Shown: positions 1 through 9,725, counted from the stretch's first letter. The stretch is 36,498 nucleotides of DNA from Alphaproteobacteria bacterium (GCA_028869395.1 JAGWSE010000444.1:1-36498), one strand, 5' to 3'. Notes: generated by a model from the sequence alone, not told the origin. Numbers and translations: made by a program.

Positions 1-99
1 CACATCGTCAATCGACATCGCGGTGGCCTGATCGTGGAGAGCGCTGAAGGGCAGGGGACGACGTTCAGCGTCTACCTGCCTTCGGCTCCAGCCAGCTGA
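1..99 (+). CDS. C-terminal end of a sensor histidine kinase (HATPase domain; PhoR possible from context), truncated by window start
   Basis: Frame 1 reads HIVNRHRGGLIVESAEGQGTTFSVYLPSAPAS*, a typical G2-box/C-terminal end of a histidine kinase ATPase domain. Confidence 0.7.
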   Translation, partial: HIVNRHRGGLIVESAEGQGTTFSVYLPSAPAS

Positions 100-533
100 G
101 GCCTGCCTTGAGACCGAGATCCTCCGCCTCGCGGCGCGCCGAACACTTCGAGGCAGGCCGGCGCGGCCTTGGGCGCGTGGCCTGAAATCAGGGCGGCCGC
201 CGCGCGCACCACAGCATCCAGGCTCTCGACCGGGAAGGGCTTGGCAAGTAGCGCGACGGCGGCGTCGCGGTTCTCGCGCGCTTCGCAGACTTGGCCGGTG
301 ACGAAGATGGACGGGATGCCTGAGCGCCGGAGCGTTCGTGCCAACCGCACGCCATCGCCGCGGCCGGTCAGGTTGATGTCAACCAGGGCAAGGTCGGGAC
401 GCAGGTTCGCGGCCAGGTCTTCGGCATGCGCCGCGCTCGCGGCAGGGCCAACGACGTCATAGCCACGGTCGCGCAGTTCCCATTCCACCGAGGCCGCAAT
501 CAGCGGCTCATCCTCGACCACAAGGACGCGCAT
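72..533 (-). CDS. Single-domain response regulator (receiver)
   Basis: MRVLVVEDEPLIAASVEWELRDRGYDVVG...LALVDINLTGRGDG...FVTGQ...LAKPF: receiver acidic pocket, phospho-Asp, T and K. Internal ATG at 533 is the better start. Overlaps the end of the kinase convergently. Confidence 0.85.
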   Translation of the reverse strand: MRVLVVEDEPLIAASVEWELRDRGYDVVGPAASAAHAEDLAANLRPDLALVDINLTGRGDGVRLARTLRRSGIPSIFVTGQVCEARENRDAAVALLAKPFPVESLDAVVRAAAALISGHAPKAAPACLEVFGAPRGGGSRSQGRPQLAGAEGR

Positions 534-813
534 GGGCAGCCCCCTCTCACAGCAGAGCAATCATTGGTAACACCCCGCCTTAAGCTCAAGGCTGTGGCGG
601 GCTGTCGCAGGCGGAAATAAAGCTTCAGCATTAGCTGAGCTTTCGGGGGTGTCTAGACCTCGGTTATGGTCAAGCTAGTTTCGTATTCGGCTTCCGTCAG
701 CGGTCATACGGTGCAGCTTATGTTTGTTGATGGACGCTGAGCGACTTTAATCGGTTCGCCCCCAGCCGCAAGTCATTGCCGCGCCGAACATTTGCGCGCT
801 GACCGCGACGACC

Positions 814-846
814 AAGTTCCCGAGTGTCACAAAAGTGTCATGGGGC
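814..846 (+). promoter_or_regulatory. Putative PhoB box upstream of phoU-phoB
   Basis: TGTCACaaaagTGTCAT: two half-sites spaced 11 nt (825 and 836). It overlaps the ORF-track start at 835, so the real phoU start is probably GTG 874 or GTG 883. Confidence 0.65.
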
Positions 847-873
847 GCAGCTAATTTCCCGGTCCTGAACAAG

Positions 874-1614
874 GTGCGCGCCGTGGCCCAGCCGATTCCC
901 AGAACGTCCTACGCTTCCGAGCTGCGCGCCCTCGTGGCCGAGGTCATCCGAATGGGCGGCCTGGCTGAAGCTCAGGTGGTCGACGCGGTGGATGCCGTGG
1001 TGCGCAGGGATGTACCGCTGGCGCAAGGCCTGATCGCGCGAGACCTGCGGCTCGACGACATGCAGGCCGCGATCGAGCGGCGGGCGCTCGCCCTCATCGC
1101 CGACCAAGGGCCTACCGACGAGGACCTGCGGCGCGCGGTCTCGACGTTCAAGCTCGCCATGAACCTGGAGCGCTGCGGAGATCTCGCCCGCAACATCGCG
1201 AAGCGGAGCCTTGTGCTCTCCGGTCAGGACCCGGTCCTGCACCTGATGCCCGCGATCGCCCGAATGGGCCGGTTGGTCGCTGCCCGCCTCCATACGGTGC
1301 TCGACGCCTACGCCGCCCAGGAGATGGACGCCGCCATGTCCGTCTGGCGGCGCGACGAAGAGGTGGACGAACATTACGAGAGCATCTTCCGCGAACTCCT
1401 GACCCTGATGGCCTCGGAGCCTGAGACCGTCGCTCCCGGCGCGCACCTGCTGTTCATCGCCAAGAACCTGGAGCGGATCGGCGACCACGCGACCAACATC
1501 GCCGAAATCCTGCACTTCCAGCTGACCGGCGAGGAGCTGAATCAGCCCCGTCCCAAGGTGAGCCTTCTCGAGGCCGAGGCGCCCCGACCCACGCTTGGAG
1601 ACGCAGCGCCGTGA
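874..1614 (+). CDS. phoU: Phosphate-signalling regulator PhoU (copy 1)
   Basis: PhoU repeats: ...IERRALALIADQGPTDEDLRRAVSTFKLAMNLERCGDLARNIAKR... and ...LLFIAKNLERIGDHATNIAEI... Confidence 0.9.
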   Translation: MRAVAQPIPRTSYASELRALVAEVIRMGGLAEAQVVDAVDAVVRRDVPLAQGLIARDLRLDDMQAAIERRALALIADQGPTDEDLRRAVSTFKLAMNLERCGDLARNIAKRSLVLSGQDPVLHLMPAIARMGRLVAARLHTVLDAYAAQEMDAAMSVWRRDEEVDEHYESIFRELLTLMASEPETVAPGAHLLFIAKNLERIGDHATNIAEILHFQLTGEELNQPRPKVSLLEAEAPRPTLGDAAP

Positions 1615-2300
1615 AACCCTATCTGCTGGTGATCGAGGACGAGGAGGCGCTCGCCACACTCCTCGACTACAACCTCGACAAGGAAGGCTTCCGCGTAGAC
1701 CGCGCCGGCGACGGCGAGGAAGGGCTCCTGAAGATCGAGGAGGAGACGCCTGACCTCGTCCTGCTGGATTGGATGCTGCCGAAGGTCTCCGGCGTCGAGG
1801 TCTGCCGCCAGCTACGGGCGCGGCCTGAGACACGGCGGACGCCGATCCTCATGCTGACCGCCCGCGGCGAGGAGAGCGACAAGGTCCGCGGCCTCGACAC
1901 CGGCGCCGACGACTATGTGGTCAAGCCATTCGCCATGAGCGAGCTCACCGCCCGGATCCGCGCGCTCCTCAGGCGGACCCGCCCGGAGCTTGTCGACGAA
2001 CGGCTGGAGTACGGGGACATCGTCCTTGACCGCGCCTCCCGGCGCGTGATGCGCTCGGGCCGCAACGTCCATCTCGGCCCGACGGAGTTCCGGCTGCTCG
2101 ATTTCCTGATGCAGCGCCCTGGGCGCGTGTTCAGTCGCGAGCGCCTGATGGACGCGGTGTGGGGCCCGAACACCTATGTCGAGCTCAGGACCGTGGACGT
2201 CCACGTCGGGCGCCTGCGCAAGGCGTTGCGCGAAGGCGGGGCGGCCGACCCCATCCGCACGGTCCGTTCGGCGGGCTACTCGCTCGACCACCAGGCCTGA
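1611..2300 (+). CDS. phoB: Phosphate regulon response regulator PhoB (OmpR/PhoB winged-helix)
   Basis: Receiver (LVIEDEEALATLLDYNL...LLDWMLPKVSGVE...GADDYVVKPF) plus C-terminal wHTH (HLGPTEFRLLDFLMQRPGRVFSRERLMDAVWG..VDVHVGRLRKAL). GTG start overlaps the phoU stop. Confidence 0.92.
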   Translation: MKPYLLVIEDEEALATLLDYNLDKEGFRVDRAGDGEEGLLKIEEETPDLVLLDWMLPKVSGVEVCRQLRARPETRRTPILMLTARGEESDKVRGLDTGADDYVVKPFAMSELTARIRALLRRTRPELVDERLEYGDIVLDRASRRVMRSGRNVHLGPTEFRLLDFLMQRPGRVFSRERLMDAVWGPNTYVELRTVDVHVGRLRKALREGGAADPIRTVRSAGYSLDHQA

Positions 2301-2356
2301 ACCGTCACGCCGGCGTCACCGATTCAGCTGCTAGCTCGCGCTGTCGGGAGACCGTC

Positions 2357-3154
2357 ATGCCGCCCCTCTTTAGCTGCCGCACCGCCTTCATCTCCGACGT
2401 CCACCTCGGGACGCGCGGGTGTCAGGCCGACCGGCTCCTGGAGTTCATCCGGGTCCTGGATTGCGAGACGCTCTACCTCGTGGGCGACATCGTCGACGGC
2501 TGGAAGATGAAGTCCGGCTGGTATTGGCCGCAGGCGCACAACGACGTGGTCCAGAAGATCCTGCGGCTCGCGCGCAAGGGCGTCAGGGTCGTCTACATCC
2601 CCGGCAACCATGACGACCGGGTGCGCGACTTCTGCGGCGTGCATTTCGGCGGTCTCGTCGTGGCGCGCGATGCGATCCACGAGGCGGCGGACGGCCGCCG
2701 CTATCTGGTCACTCATGGCGACGAATTCGACGGGGTCATCCAGCACGCCAGGTGGCTGGCCTTCCTCGGCGACTGGGGATACCGCGCACTCCTAGGGGTA
2801 AACACTCACTTCAACCGCCTGCGCCATGCGCTCGGGCTCGGCTACTGGAGCCTTTCGGCCTACCTGAAGCATCGCGTGAAGAACGCGGTCCAGTTCATCG
2901 ACAACTTCGAGGCGGCCATGGCCGAAGAGGCGCGGCGTCGCGGCGTCGACGGGGTGATCTGCGGTCACATCCATCATGCCGAGATCCGCCAGATCGCCGG
3001 CGTCACCTATGTCAACGACGGGGACTGGGTGGAGAGCTGCACCGCGGTGATCGAGGGCTTCGACGGCGCACTCGAGATCGTCCGTTGGCATGAGGCCCGC
3101 GCCGGCTATGCCGAGGCTGGCGTCACGCTCGCCGCGGAGGCGCTTGCCGCGTGA
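2357..3154 (+). CDS. Calcineurin-like metallophosphoesterase, UDP-2,3-diacylglucosamine pyrophosphatase-like; candidate PlcP-type phospholipase C
   Basis: Metallophosphoesterase motifs FISDVHLGTRG, VGDIVDGW, PGNHDD, THGDEFD, CGHIHHAE. ATG at 2357. Directly downstream of phoB. Confidence 0.85.
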   Translation: MPPLFSCRTAFISDVHLGTRGCQADRLLEFIRVLDCETLYLVGDIVDGWKMKSGWYWPQAHNDVVQKILRLARKGVRVVYIPGNHDDRVRDFCGVHFGGLVVARDAIHEAADGRRYLVTHGDEFDGVIQHARWLAFLGDWGYRALLGVNTHFNRLRHALGLGYWSLSAYLKHRVKNAVQFIDNFEAAMAEEARRRGVDGVICGHIHHAEIRQIAGVTYVNDGDWVESCTAVIEGFDGALEIVRWHEARAGYAEAGVTLAAEALAA

Positions 3155-3161
3155 AAGTAAA

Positions 3162-3188
3162 GGCCGCGGCCCTTCGGGGGCCGCGGCC
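3162..3188. terminator. GC-rich inverted repeat, likely intrinsic terminator or bidirectional end structure
   Basis: GGCCGCGGCC-CTTCGGG-GGCCGCGGCC (10-bp arms), just after the phosphoesterase stop and between convergent genes; no clear T-run. Confidence 0.5.
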
Positions 3189-3231
3189 AGGATGCCCTGT
3201 GTACGGGGGGCTGGGTCTCGGACAGGGCGTT

Positions 3232-3498
3232 TCAGGCCGCCGCAGCGGGCTCCAGTTGCACGAGCGCGGCTCGGCCGCCGGGCGCCAGGGGGCGCGAGCG
3301 CAATCGGCCGCCCAGGCTGCCGTCGCGGAGGAATATGAGCACTTCGCAGCTCTCTCCCGCGCGGGCGAGCCGCTCGGCAAGCTGACGGGCGGCGCGCTCT
3401 GCGAGGGCTCCGCTCGCATAGATCACCGCCTTGTCCTGATCGTCGATCGAAAGCATCCAGCCGAAGTTGGCGGGGCGCACGGAAATGCTGCGGGTCAT
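3232..3498 (-). CDS. Small conserved hypothetical protein (DUF2188-like character)
   Basis: MTRSISVRPANFGWMLSIDDQDKAVIYASGALAERAARQLAERLARAGESCEVLIFLRDGSLGGRLRSRP...; internal ATG 3498 preferred over the long ORF. Confidence 0.6.
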   Translation of the reverse strand: MTRSISVRPANFGWMLSIDDQDKAVIYASGALAERAARQLAERLARAGESCEVLIFLRDGSLGGRLRSRPLAPGGRAALVQLEPAAAA

Positions 3499-3717
3499 GG
3501 TGCTCTCCCGTTGGGGATCGGGATGGACGATAGGCGCCCCTTGTGTCGCCGCGATGACGAGAAAATTGCAGTCAGGGACCTTATGGCGCCGCTTCAAGGG
3601 CGGCCTCGCCACATATCGGGCGCCACTCCCTTGACCTGGCGCAAGGCGGGGGACCCCGCTCCTGTCTATGAGGCGCGCGTGCAACAGGCGATCGCAGGGG
3701 TGCGGTCGCCGGGCGGC

Positions 3718-3750
3718 TTACATCGAACTGTCACGCTAGCTTTGTAAGAC
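3718..3750 (+). promoter_or_regulatory. Putative PhoB box upstream of porin
   Basis: TTACATcgaacTGTCACgctagCTTTGTaagac: three half-sites at 11-nt phase; one strong TGTCAC core, the others degenerate. Confidence 0.5.
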
Positions 3751-3795
3751 GCCCCTGCGACGGCTCGCACCGGGCCGCGCTCGAAGGGGGTTTCA

Positions 3796-5136
3796 ATGAC
3801 CAAGAAGATGTCCCTGCTCGCGGGGGTGGCCGTGGGGGTCTTTCTCGCGGCCGGTACGGCGGCGCAGGCTGCGCCCAAGGCGCACAAGGTCCACAAGGCG
3901 CATCATGCGCACGCGATGAGCGCGGTCGAAGCCAAGCAGGCCGCCGAAATCGACCAGCTCAAGGCGCAGGTCGAGTCGCTCAGCGAGCGCCTGCTCGCCA
4001 CGGAGCAGCAGCAGCAGCAGGTGCAGCAGCAGGCCGCCGCGGCCCAGGCCGCCGCCCAGACCGCGCAGCAGCAGGTCGCCAACGAGGTCCAGACGATCCC
4101 GGGCGTGGTGAACACCGAAGTGGCGCGGGCCGTGCCGAAGCCGAAGCCCAGCTGGGCCGACAACACCGCCGTCAGCGGCCGGATGTATTTCGACCTGACG
4201 AACCTGGAGCAGAAGAAGGACGGGGCCAAGGTCGCCCCCTCCGGCGTCGGCTTCGACATCAAGCGCTTCTACATCGGGATCGACCACAAGTTTAACGACA
4301 CCTGGTCGGCCAATGTCACGACCGACGTGGCCTACGTCAGCAACGACGGCCTGACCCAGGTCTACATCAAGAAGGCTTATCTGCAGGCCAAGCTCTCCGA
4401 CGCGGCGATCATCCGCTTCGGCTCGGCCGACATGCCCTGGATTCCGTTCGTGGAAGACCAGTACGGCTATCGCTTCGTCGAGAACACGCTGATCGACCGC
4501 ACTCACTACGGCAACTCGGCCGACTGGGGCGTCTATGCCCTGGGCAACCTGCCGGGCGGCATCTTCAGCTACTCCGTCGCGGTGGTGAACGGCGCCGGCT
4601 ACAAGAACCCGGTGCGCTCGAAGGGCATGGACATCGAAGGCCGCGTCAGCGCCAAGTTCGACAATGTGACCCTCGCGGTCGGCGGCTACTCGGGCAAGCT
4701 CGGCAAGGACGTCCAGGGCGGACCTGCAACCCCGCACACCGCCAACCGCTTCGACGCGCTCGCGGTCTACGCGACCAAGAGGTACCGCATCGGCGCCGAA
4801 TATTTCGCCGCCGACAACTGGAACACCGTCTCCTCGACGCTCTCGGACAAGTCGGACGGCTATTCGCTGTTCGGCAACTTCAACTTCACGCCCGAAATCT
4901 CCGCCTTCGGACGCTGGGACTACGTGAAGCCGAGCAAGTCCCTCAACGGCAGCGAGAAGGACAACTACTTCAATGTCGGCGTGAACTGGGAGCCGGCGAA
5001 GATCGTCGACCTGGCGCTCGTCTACAAGCGCGACAAGGTCGACAACGGCCTGTTCTCGACGTCGAACGGCACGATCGGCGGCGTCAACCAGGGCGCCTAC
5101 GACGAGATCGGTCTCTGGGGTCAGCTTCGCTGGTAG
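3796..5136 (+). CDS. OprP/OprO-family phosphate-selective porin with N-terminal coiled coil
   Basis: Signal peptide, Q-rich coiled coil (EQQQQQVQQQAAAAQAAAQ), beta-barrel sequence with GVGFDIKRFYIGIDHKFNDTWSANVTTDVAY and terminal aromatic (...LWGQLRW). Confidence 0.85.
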   Translation: MTKKMSLLAGVAVGVFLAAGTAAQAAPKAHKVHKAHHAHAMSAVEAKQAAEIDQLKAQVESLSERLLATEQQQQQVQQQAAAAQAAAQTAQQQVANEVQTIPGVVNTEVARAVPKPKPSWADNTAVSGRMYFDLTNLEQKKDGAKVAPSGVGFDIKRFYIGIDHKFNDTWSANVTTDVAYVSNDGLTQVYIKKAYLQAKLSDAAIIRFGSADMPWIPFVEDQYGYRFVENTLIDRTHYGNSADWGVYALGNLPGGIFSYSVAVVNGAGYKNPVRSKGMDIEGRVSAKFDNVTLAVGGYSGKLGKDVQGGPATPHTANRFDALAVYATKRYRIGAEYFAADNWNTVSSTLSDKSDGYSLFGNFNFTPEISAFGRWDYVKPSKSLNGSEKDNYFNVGVNWEPAKIVDLALVYKRDKVDNGLFSTSNGTIGGVNQGAYDEIGLWGQLRW

Positions 5137-5159
5137 GAGAGCCGAAGCCAGCGAGACGG

Positions 5160-5186
5160 AGAGCCCCCGGCGACGGGGGCTCTTTT
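5160..5186 (+). terminator. Rho-independent terminator after porin
   Basis: AGAGCCCCCG-GCGA-CGGGGGCTCT followed by TTTT. Confidence 0.85.
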
Positions 5187-5251
5187 CGCATCCGCCTCCA
5201 GTGTGGTCGCCTCGGGTCCAGGGGTGTCCTCTGGCGGGGCGTCCGGCGTTG

Positions 5252-5295
5252 TGTCATCGAACCTTCGTAGAATTGTCACGGAACCGTCGTGCAGG
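5252..5295 (+). promoter_or_regulatory. Tandem PhoB boxes upstream of pstS
   Basis: Four units in exact 11-nt phase: TGTCATcgaac CTTCGTagaat TGTCACggaac CGTCGTgcagg. Confidence 0.8.
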
Positions 5296-5342
5296 GTCAG
5301 TAAGCCCTCACCCATCCGAGCCGCGGGAAACGGGAGACAGGA

Positions 5343-6404
5343 ATGTTGAAAAAGCTGGTCGTTGTACTTGCCGCCACCGCGGCGCTTGCCGGCTGCAGCA
5401 AGGGGACGCAGACGCAGCAGGCGCAGGGTCCGCAGATCTCCGGCGCCGGCGCCACCTTCCCCGCGCCGCTCTACGCCAAGTGGGCGGAAGCCGCCAAGGC
5501 GGCGACTGGGCTCACCCTGAATTATCAGCCCATCGGCTCCGGCGGGGGCATCAAGCAGATCGAGGCGAACACCGTCGCGTTCGGCGCCTCCGACAAGCCG
5601 CTGAAGCCGGACGAGCTCGAGAAGAACGGGCTCATGCAGTTCCCGACCGTCATGGGCGGCGTAGTGCCCGTGGCCAACCTGCCGGGGGTCAGCGCAGGTC
5701 AACTGAAGATCACCGGGCCAGTGCTCGCCGATATCTATCTTGGCAAGGTCAAGAAGTGGACAGATCCGGAGATCGCCCAGATCAACCCGGGTCTGAAGCT
5801 GCCCAACCTGCCGATCACCGTGGTGCACCGCTCCGACGGCTCTGGGACCACGTTCCTCTTCACCAGCTACCTGTCGGCGGTGAGCCCTGCCTGGGGAACC
5901 GTCGGCGCCTCCGACAGCGTGAGCTGGCCGACCGGCCTCGGCGGCAAGGGCAATGACGGCGTGGCCGCCATGACCAAGCAGACGACGGGGGCCATCGGCT
6001 ATGTCGAGTACGCCTACGCCAAGCAGAACGCGATGACCTACACGCTCCTGCAGAACAAGGACGGCAACTTCATCTCGCCGACCGCCGACAACTTCGCCGC
6101 GGCCGCCGCCGGCGCGGACTGGACGAAGGCGCCTGGCTTCTATCTGCTGCTCCTCAACCAGCCGGGCAAGAACGCGTGGCCGATCACTGGGGCCACCTTC
6201 ATCCTGATGCACCGCCAGCAGACCAACGCCGCTCAGGCGAAGGCCGTGCTGTCCTTCTTCGACTGGGCCTACAAGAACGGCGACTCCCAGGCCCAGGCGC
6301 TGGATTACGTGCCGCTGCCGGGCAGCGTGAAGACGCTGATCCGCCAGAGCTGGTCCGGCATTGTCGGACCTGACGGCAAGCCCGTCTACACGCCGGGTTC
6401 CTGA
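5343..6404 (+). CDS. pstS: Phosphate ABC transporter substrate-binding lipoprotein PstS
   Basis: Lipobox LAGC; ISGAGATFPAPLYAKWAEA, GSGGGIKQIEANTVAFGASDKPL, HRSDGSGTTFLFTSYL. Confidence 0.95.
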   Translation: MLKKLVVVLAATAALAGCSKGTQTQQAQGPQISGAGATFPAPLYAKWAEAAKAATGLTLNYQPIGSGGGIKQIEANTVAFGASDKPLKPDELEKNGLMQFPTVMGGVVPVANLPGVSAGQLKITGPVLADIYLGKVKKWTDPEIAQINPGLKLPNLPITVVHRSDGSGTTFLFTSYLSAVSPAWGTVGASDSVSWPTGLGGKGNDGVAAMTKQTTGAIGYVEYAYAKQNAMTYTLLQNKDGNFISPTADNFAAAAAGADWTKAPGFYLLLLNQPGKNAWPITGATFILMHRQQTNAAQAKAVLSFFDWAYKNGDSQAQALDYVPLPGSVKTLIRQSWSGIVGPDGKPVYTPGS

Positions 6405-6429
6405 GCGGGCTGGGCGGGGCAGGGGCGCT

Positions 6430-7392
6430 ATGACCGCGGCCGGTCTTACGGTTGAACGCGCGCCCCGCCCCAGGGCGCGGGGCGCGGTGTTCGACCGGGC
6501 GTTCGAGTACGCCTGCTTCGCCGCCGCGACCCTGCTGCTGAGCGCGCTTGGCGGGTTGATCTTCAGCCTGGCGATCGGAGGCTGGCCGGCGTTCGCGAAG
6601 TTCGGTCCGGCCTTCTTCGTCCGCTCCACCTGGAACCCGGTGACGGAGGTCTACGGCGCCTCGGGCGCCATCGTGGGGACCCTCGTGAGTTCCGGGTTGG
6701 CGCTGCTGCTGGCCCTGCCACTGGCGATGGGCGTGGCGATCTTCCTGGTGGAGCTTTGCCCCGCCTCCTTGCGGCGGCCGATCGGCACCGCGGTCGAGCT
6801 TCTCGCCGGCATCCCGTCCATCGTCTACGGAATGTGGGGCCTGTTCGTCTTCGCGCCCTGGTTCGGCAGGCATATCGAGGTGCCGGCCATGACCGCTGCG
6901 CCCCCCGGCAGCCTATGGGAGACGCTGACCACCGGCGTGCCGAACGGGACGGGCATACTGGCTGCGTCGGTGATCCTGGCGATCATGATCCTTCCCTTCA
7001 TCGCCGCCACCCTGCGCGAGCTGCTGCTCGCCATCCCGCCGGCGGTGCGCGAAAGCGCCTACGGACTGGGCTCCACGCGGTTCGAGGTGATCCGAAAGGT
7101 CAGCCTGCCCTATGTGCGGATCGGCGCGGTGGGCGCGATCATGCTGGGGCTGGGGCGGGCGCTTGGCGAGACCATGGCCGTGACCTTCATCATCGGCAAC
7201 GCTCACGGCTTCCCCACCTCAATCTTCGCCTCCGGCGCGACCATCGCCTCCACCATCGCCAACGAATTCGCCGAGGCCACCAGCGACATGCACACGGCGG
7301 CGCTGATCGCGCTCGGGCTCGTGCTTTTCGTGATCACCTTCGCGGTCCTGGCTCTGGCCCGCCTGATGATCGCTCGGGAGGCCGCGCGATGA
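6430..7392 (+). CDS. pstC: Phosphate ABC transporter permease PstC
   Basis: ABC permease TM pattern, AGIPSIVYGMWGLFVFAP, GLGRALGETMAVTFIIGNA; ATG at 6430. Confidence 0.93.
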   Translation: MTAAGLTVERAPRPRARGAVFDRAFEYACFAAATLLLSALGGLIFSLAIGGWPAFAKFGPAFFVRSTWNPVTEVYGASGAIVGTLVSSGLALLLALPLAMGVAIFLVELCPASLRRPIGTAVELLAGIPSIVYGMWGLFVFAPWFGRHIEVPAMTAAPPGSLWETLTTGVPNGTGILAASVILAIMILPFIAATLRELLLAIPPAVRESAYGLGSTRFEVIRKVSLPYVRIGAVGAIMLGLGRALGETMAVTFIIGNAHGFPTSIFASGATIASTIANEFAEATSDMHTAALIALGLVLFVITFAVLALARLMIAREAAR

Positions 7393-8237
7393 GCGCCGCG
7401 TCTCCGAGGTTCGGGCGCCGGGCCGCGAACGCGGCCTTCCTCGGCTTCTGCTGGGCGGCGACAGCCATAGCCCTGATGGCGCTCGTGGCGATCCTTTGGT
7501 CCCTGGTGAAGCAGGGCGTGGGCGGGTTGAACCTGAAGGTGTTCACGATGTCGACCCCCGCCCCGGACTCCGAGGGCGGCCTGCTGAACGCGATCCTCGG
7601 GTCCCTCATGATGTGCGTGCTGGCCATGACCGGCGCGGGCGTGGTCGGTGCGCTCGCCGGCACCTGGCTCTCGGAGTACGCCAAGGACAGCCGCTACGGG
7701 AAAGTCGTGCGCTTCGTGAACGACGTCCTGCTCTCGGCGCCCTCGATCCTCGTGGGCCTGTTCGTCTATGAAATCATGGTCGCCCCGATGAAGGGTTTCT
7801 CCGGCTACGCCGGCGCGCTGGCTCTGGCGCTCCTGGCGGTCCCGGTCATCGTGCGCACAACCGAGGACGTGCTTCGCCTGCAGCCGGTGGCGCTCCGCGA
7901 GGCGAGCATCGCGCTCGGCGCCCCCGTCTGGCGCACGACCCTGGCGGTGATCTGGAAGTCGGCCCGGGGCGGCATGATCACCGGCGCCCTGCTCGCCTTC
8001 GCCCGCATCAGCGGCGAGACCGCGCCCCTGCTGTTCACCGCCCTCAACAACCAGTTCCTGAACCTGAACCTCGCGCACCCCACCGCCAACCTGCCGGTGG
8101 TCATCTTCAACTTCGCCCTGTCGGCGCAGGACAACTGGCGCCGGCTCGCCTGGGTTGGCGCCATGCTGATCGCGCTCGCCGTGCTCGCCGTCACCATTAT
8201 CGCCCGCCTTTCGACCCGGGAGCCGCAACGCTCATGA
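7389..8237 (+). CDS. pstA: Phosphate ABC transporter permease PstA
   Basis: [37 protein letters not shown]..., [22 protein letters not shown] overlaps the pstC stop. Confidence 0.93.
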   Translation: MSAASPRFGRRAANAAFLGFCWAATAIALMALVAILWSLVKQGVGGLNLKVFTMSTPAPDSEGGLLNAILGSLMMCVLAMTGAGVVGALAGTWLSEYAKDSRYGKVVRFVNDVLLSAPSILVGLFVYEIMVAPMKGFSGYAGALALALLAVPVIVRTTEDVLRLQPVALREASIALGAPVWRTTLAVIWKSARGGMITGALLAFARISGETAPLLFTALNNQFLNLNLAHPTANLPVVIFNFALSAQDNWRRLAWVGAMLIALAVLAVTIIARLSTREPQRS

Positions 8238-9043
8238 CCGTGCAGACCCTCGAGGTCCCGGACACCAAGATCCTCACCCTGCCGCCGGAGGACGTGATCC
8301 TGCAGGTGAGGAACCTGGACTTCTACTACGGGGCCAAACAGGCCCTGTTCTCGGTCACCGCCGGGTTCAAGCGGAAGGCGGTCACCGCGCTCATCGGACC
8401 GTCGGGCTGCGGAAAGTCGACGCTGCTGCGCACGCTCAACCGCATGTACAGTCTCTATCCCGGCCAGCGCGCGGAGGGGCAGGTCCTGCTCGAGGGTGAG
8501 GACGTGCTGGCCCGCAGCGTGGACCTGGCCGCCCTGCGCGCCCGGGTGGGCATGGTGTTCCAGAAACCGACACCGTTCCCGATGTCGATCTTCGAGAACG
8601 TGGCCTACGGCGTGCGCCTGTACGAACGCCTCTCAAAAGCCGACATGGCGCAGCGGGTCGAGGAGAGCCTGCGCCGGGCCGCGCTCTGGGAGGAGGTCAA
8701 GGACAAGCTCAAGGACTCCGGTCTCGGCCTGTCCGGCGGCCAGCAGCAGCGGCTCTGCGTGGCGCGCGCGATCGCCGTCAGGCCGGAAGTGCTGCTCCTC
8801 GACGAGCCTGCCTCGGCTCTCGATCCGATCTCGACCGCCCGGCTCGAAGAGACGATCAGCGAGCTGAAGGCGGACTACACGGTGATCATCGTCACCCACA
8901 ACATGAGCCAGGCCGCCCGCCTCTCAGACCATACCGGATTCATGTACCTGGGCCACATGGTGGAGTTCGGGGAAACGGACCAGGTCTTCACCAGCCCCGC
9001 GACCACGCGGGCCCGCGACTACATCACCGGCCGGTTCGGCTAG
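8234..9043 (+). CDS. pstB: Phosphate ABC transporter ATP-binding protein PstB
   Basis: Walker [18 protein letters not shown], signature [15 protein letters not shown], Walker [13 protein letters not shown]. Confidence 0.96.
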   Translation: MTVQTLEVPDTKILTLPPEDVILQVRNLDFYYGAKQALFSVTAGFKRKAVTALIGPSGCGKSTLLRTLNRMYSLYPGQRAEGQVLLEGEDVLARSVDLAALRARVGMVFQKPTPFPMSIFENVAYGVRLYERLSKADMAQRVEESLRRAALWEEVKDKLKDSGLGLSGGQQQRLCVARAIAVRPEVLLLDEPASALDPISTARLEETISELKADYTVIIVTHNMSQAARLSDHTGFMYLGHMVEFGETDQVFTSPATTRARDYITGRFG

Positions 9044-9053
9044 GGGAGCCGCC

Positions 9054-9725
9054 ATGGAACACACCTACAGGGTCATCGACGAGGCGCTGAACGCGCTGCA
9101 CGCCGAGGTTGCCGCCATGGGTGAGCTTGCGGTGGCGCAGCTCTCCGGCGCCGTCGACGCATTCCTGCGTCACGACCGCGACGCGGCCGCCCGCATCGCC
9201 TCGGGCGACCCACGACTCGACGAGATGGACGCCGGGATCGAGCGTCGCGCGGTGCGTTTCATCGCCCTTCACCAGCCGATGGCCGACGATCTGCGCGCGC
9301 CCATCGCGGCCATGAAGACGGCCATGAACCTCGAGCGGTGCGGCGACCTCGCCAAGAACATCGCCAAGCGTACGCCGCAGCTCTCCGGCGCGCCCGACGC
9401 CGAGATCGCCAGGGGCGTAGGTGAACTTGGCGCGCTTGTCGCCCGCCGCCTCGGCGAGGTGGTCGCGGCCTACAAGGCCTCCGACGCCGACGCCGCCAAG
9501 GACGTCTGGGAGAAGGACACCGAAATCGACGAACTGCACGAGAAGGTGTTCCGCCAGATCCTGGAGGAGATGTCCGGCCATCCGTCGCTGATCGAGGCCT
9601 CGACGCACCTGCTGTTCATCACCAAGAACCTGGAGCGGATCGGCGACCACGCGACGAACATCGCCGAGCTCGTCTGTTACGAGGCGACGGGCGGGGAATT
9701 GTCGGACAGGCCGAAGGCGAGCTAG
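9054..9725 (+). CDS. phoU: Phosphate-signalling regulator PhoU (copy 2)
   Basis: PhoU repeats MNLERCGDLAKNIAKR and LLFITKNLERIGDHATNIAEL; distal gene of the pst operon. Confidence 0.93.
   Translation: MEHTYRVIDEALNALHAEVAAMGELAVAQLSGAVDAFLRHDRDAAARIASGDPRLDEMDAGIERRAVRFIALHQPMADDLRAPIAAMKTAMNLERCGDLAKNIAKRTPQLSGAPDAEIARGVGELGALVARRLGEVVAAYKASDADAAKDVWEKDTEIDELHEKVFRQILEEMSGHPSLIEASTHLLFITKNLERIGDHATNIAELVCYEATGGELSDRPKAS

Noticed and set aside
838-1833. 331-aa minus ORF over phoU/phoB
   Set aside because: Antisense artefact; phoU and phoB are unambiguous.
3990-4085. CAG-rich tract in the porin gene as a microsatellite
   Set aside because: Encodes the expected Q/A-rich coiled coil of an OprP-type porin; the repeat is imperfect.
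5121-6629. 502-aa minus ORF over pstS
   Set aside because: Antisense artefact and spans the terminator/Pho-box region.
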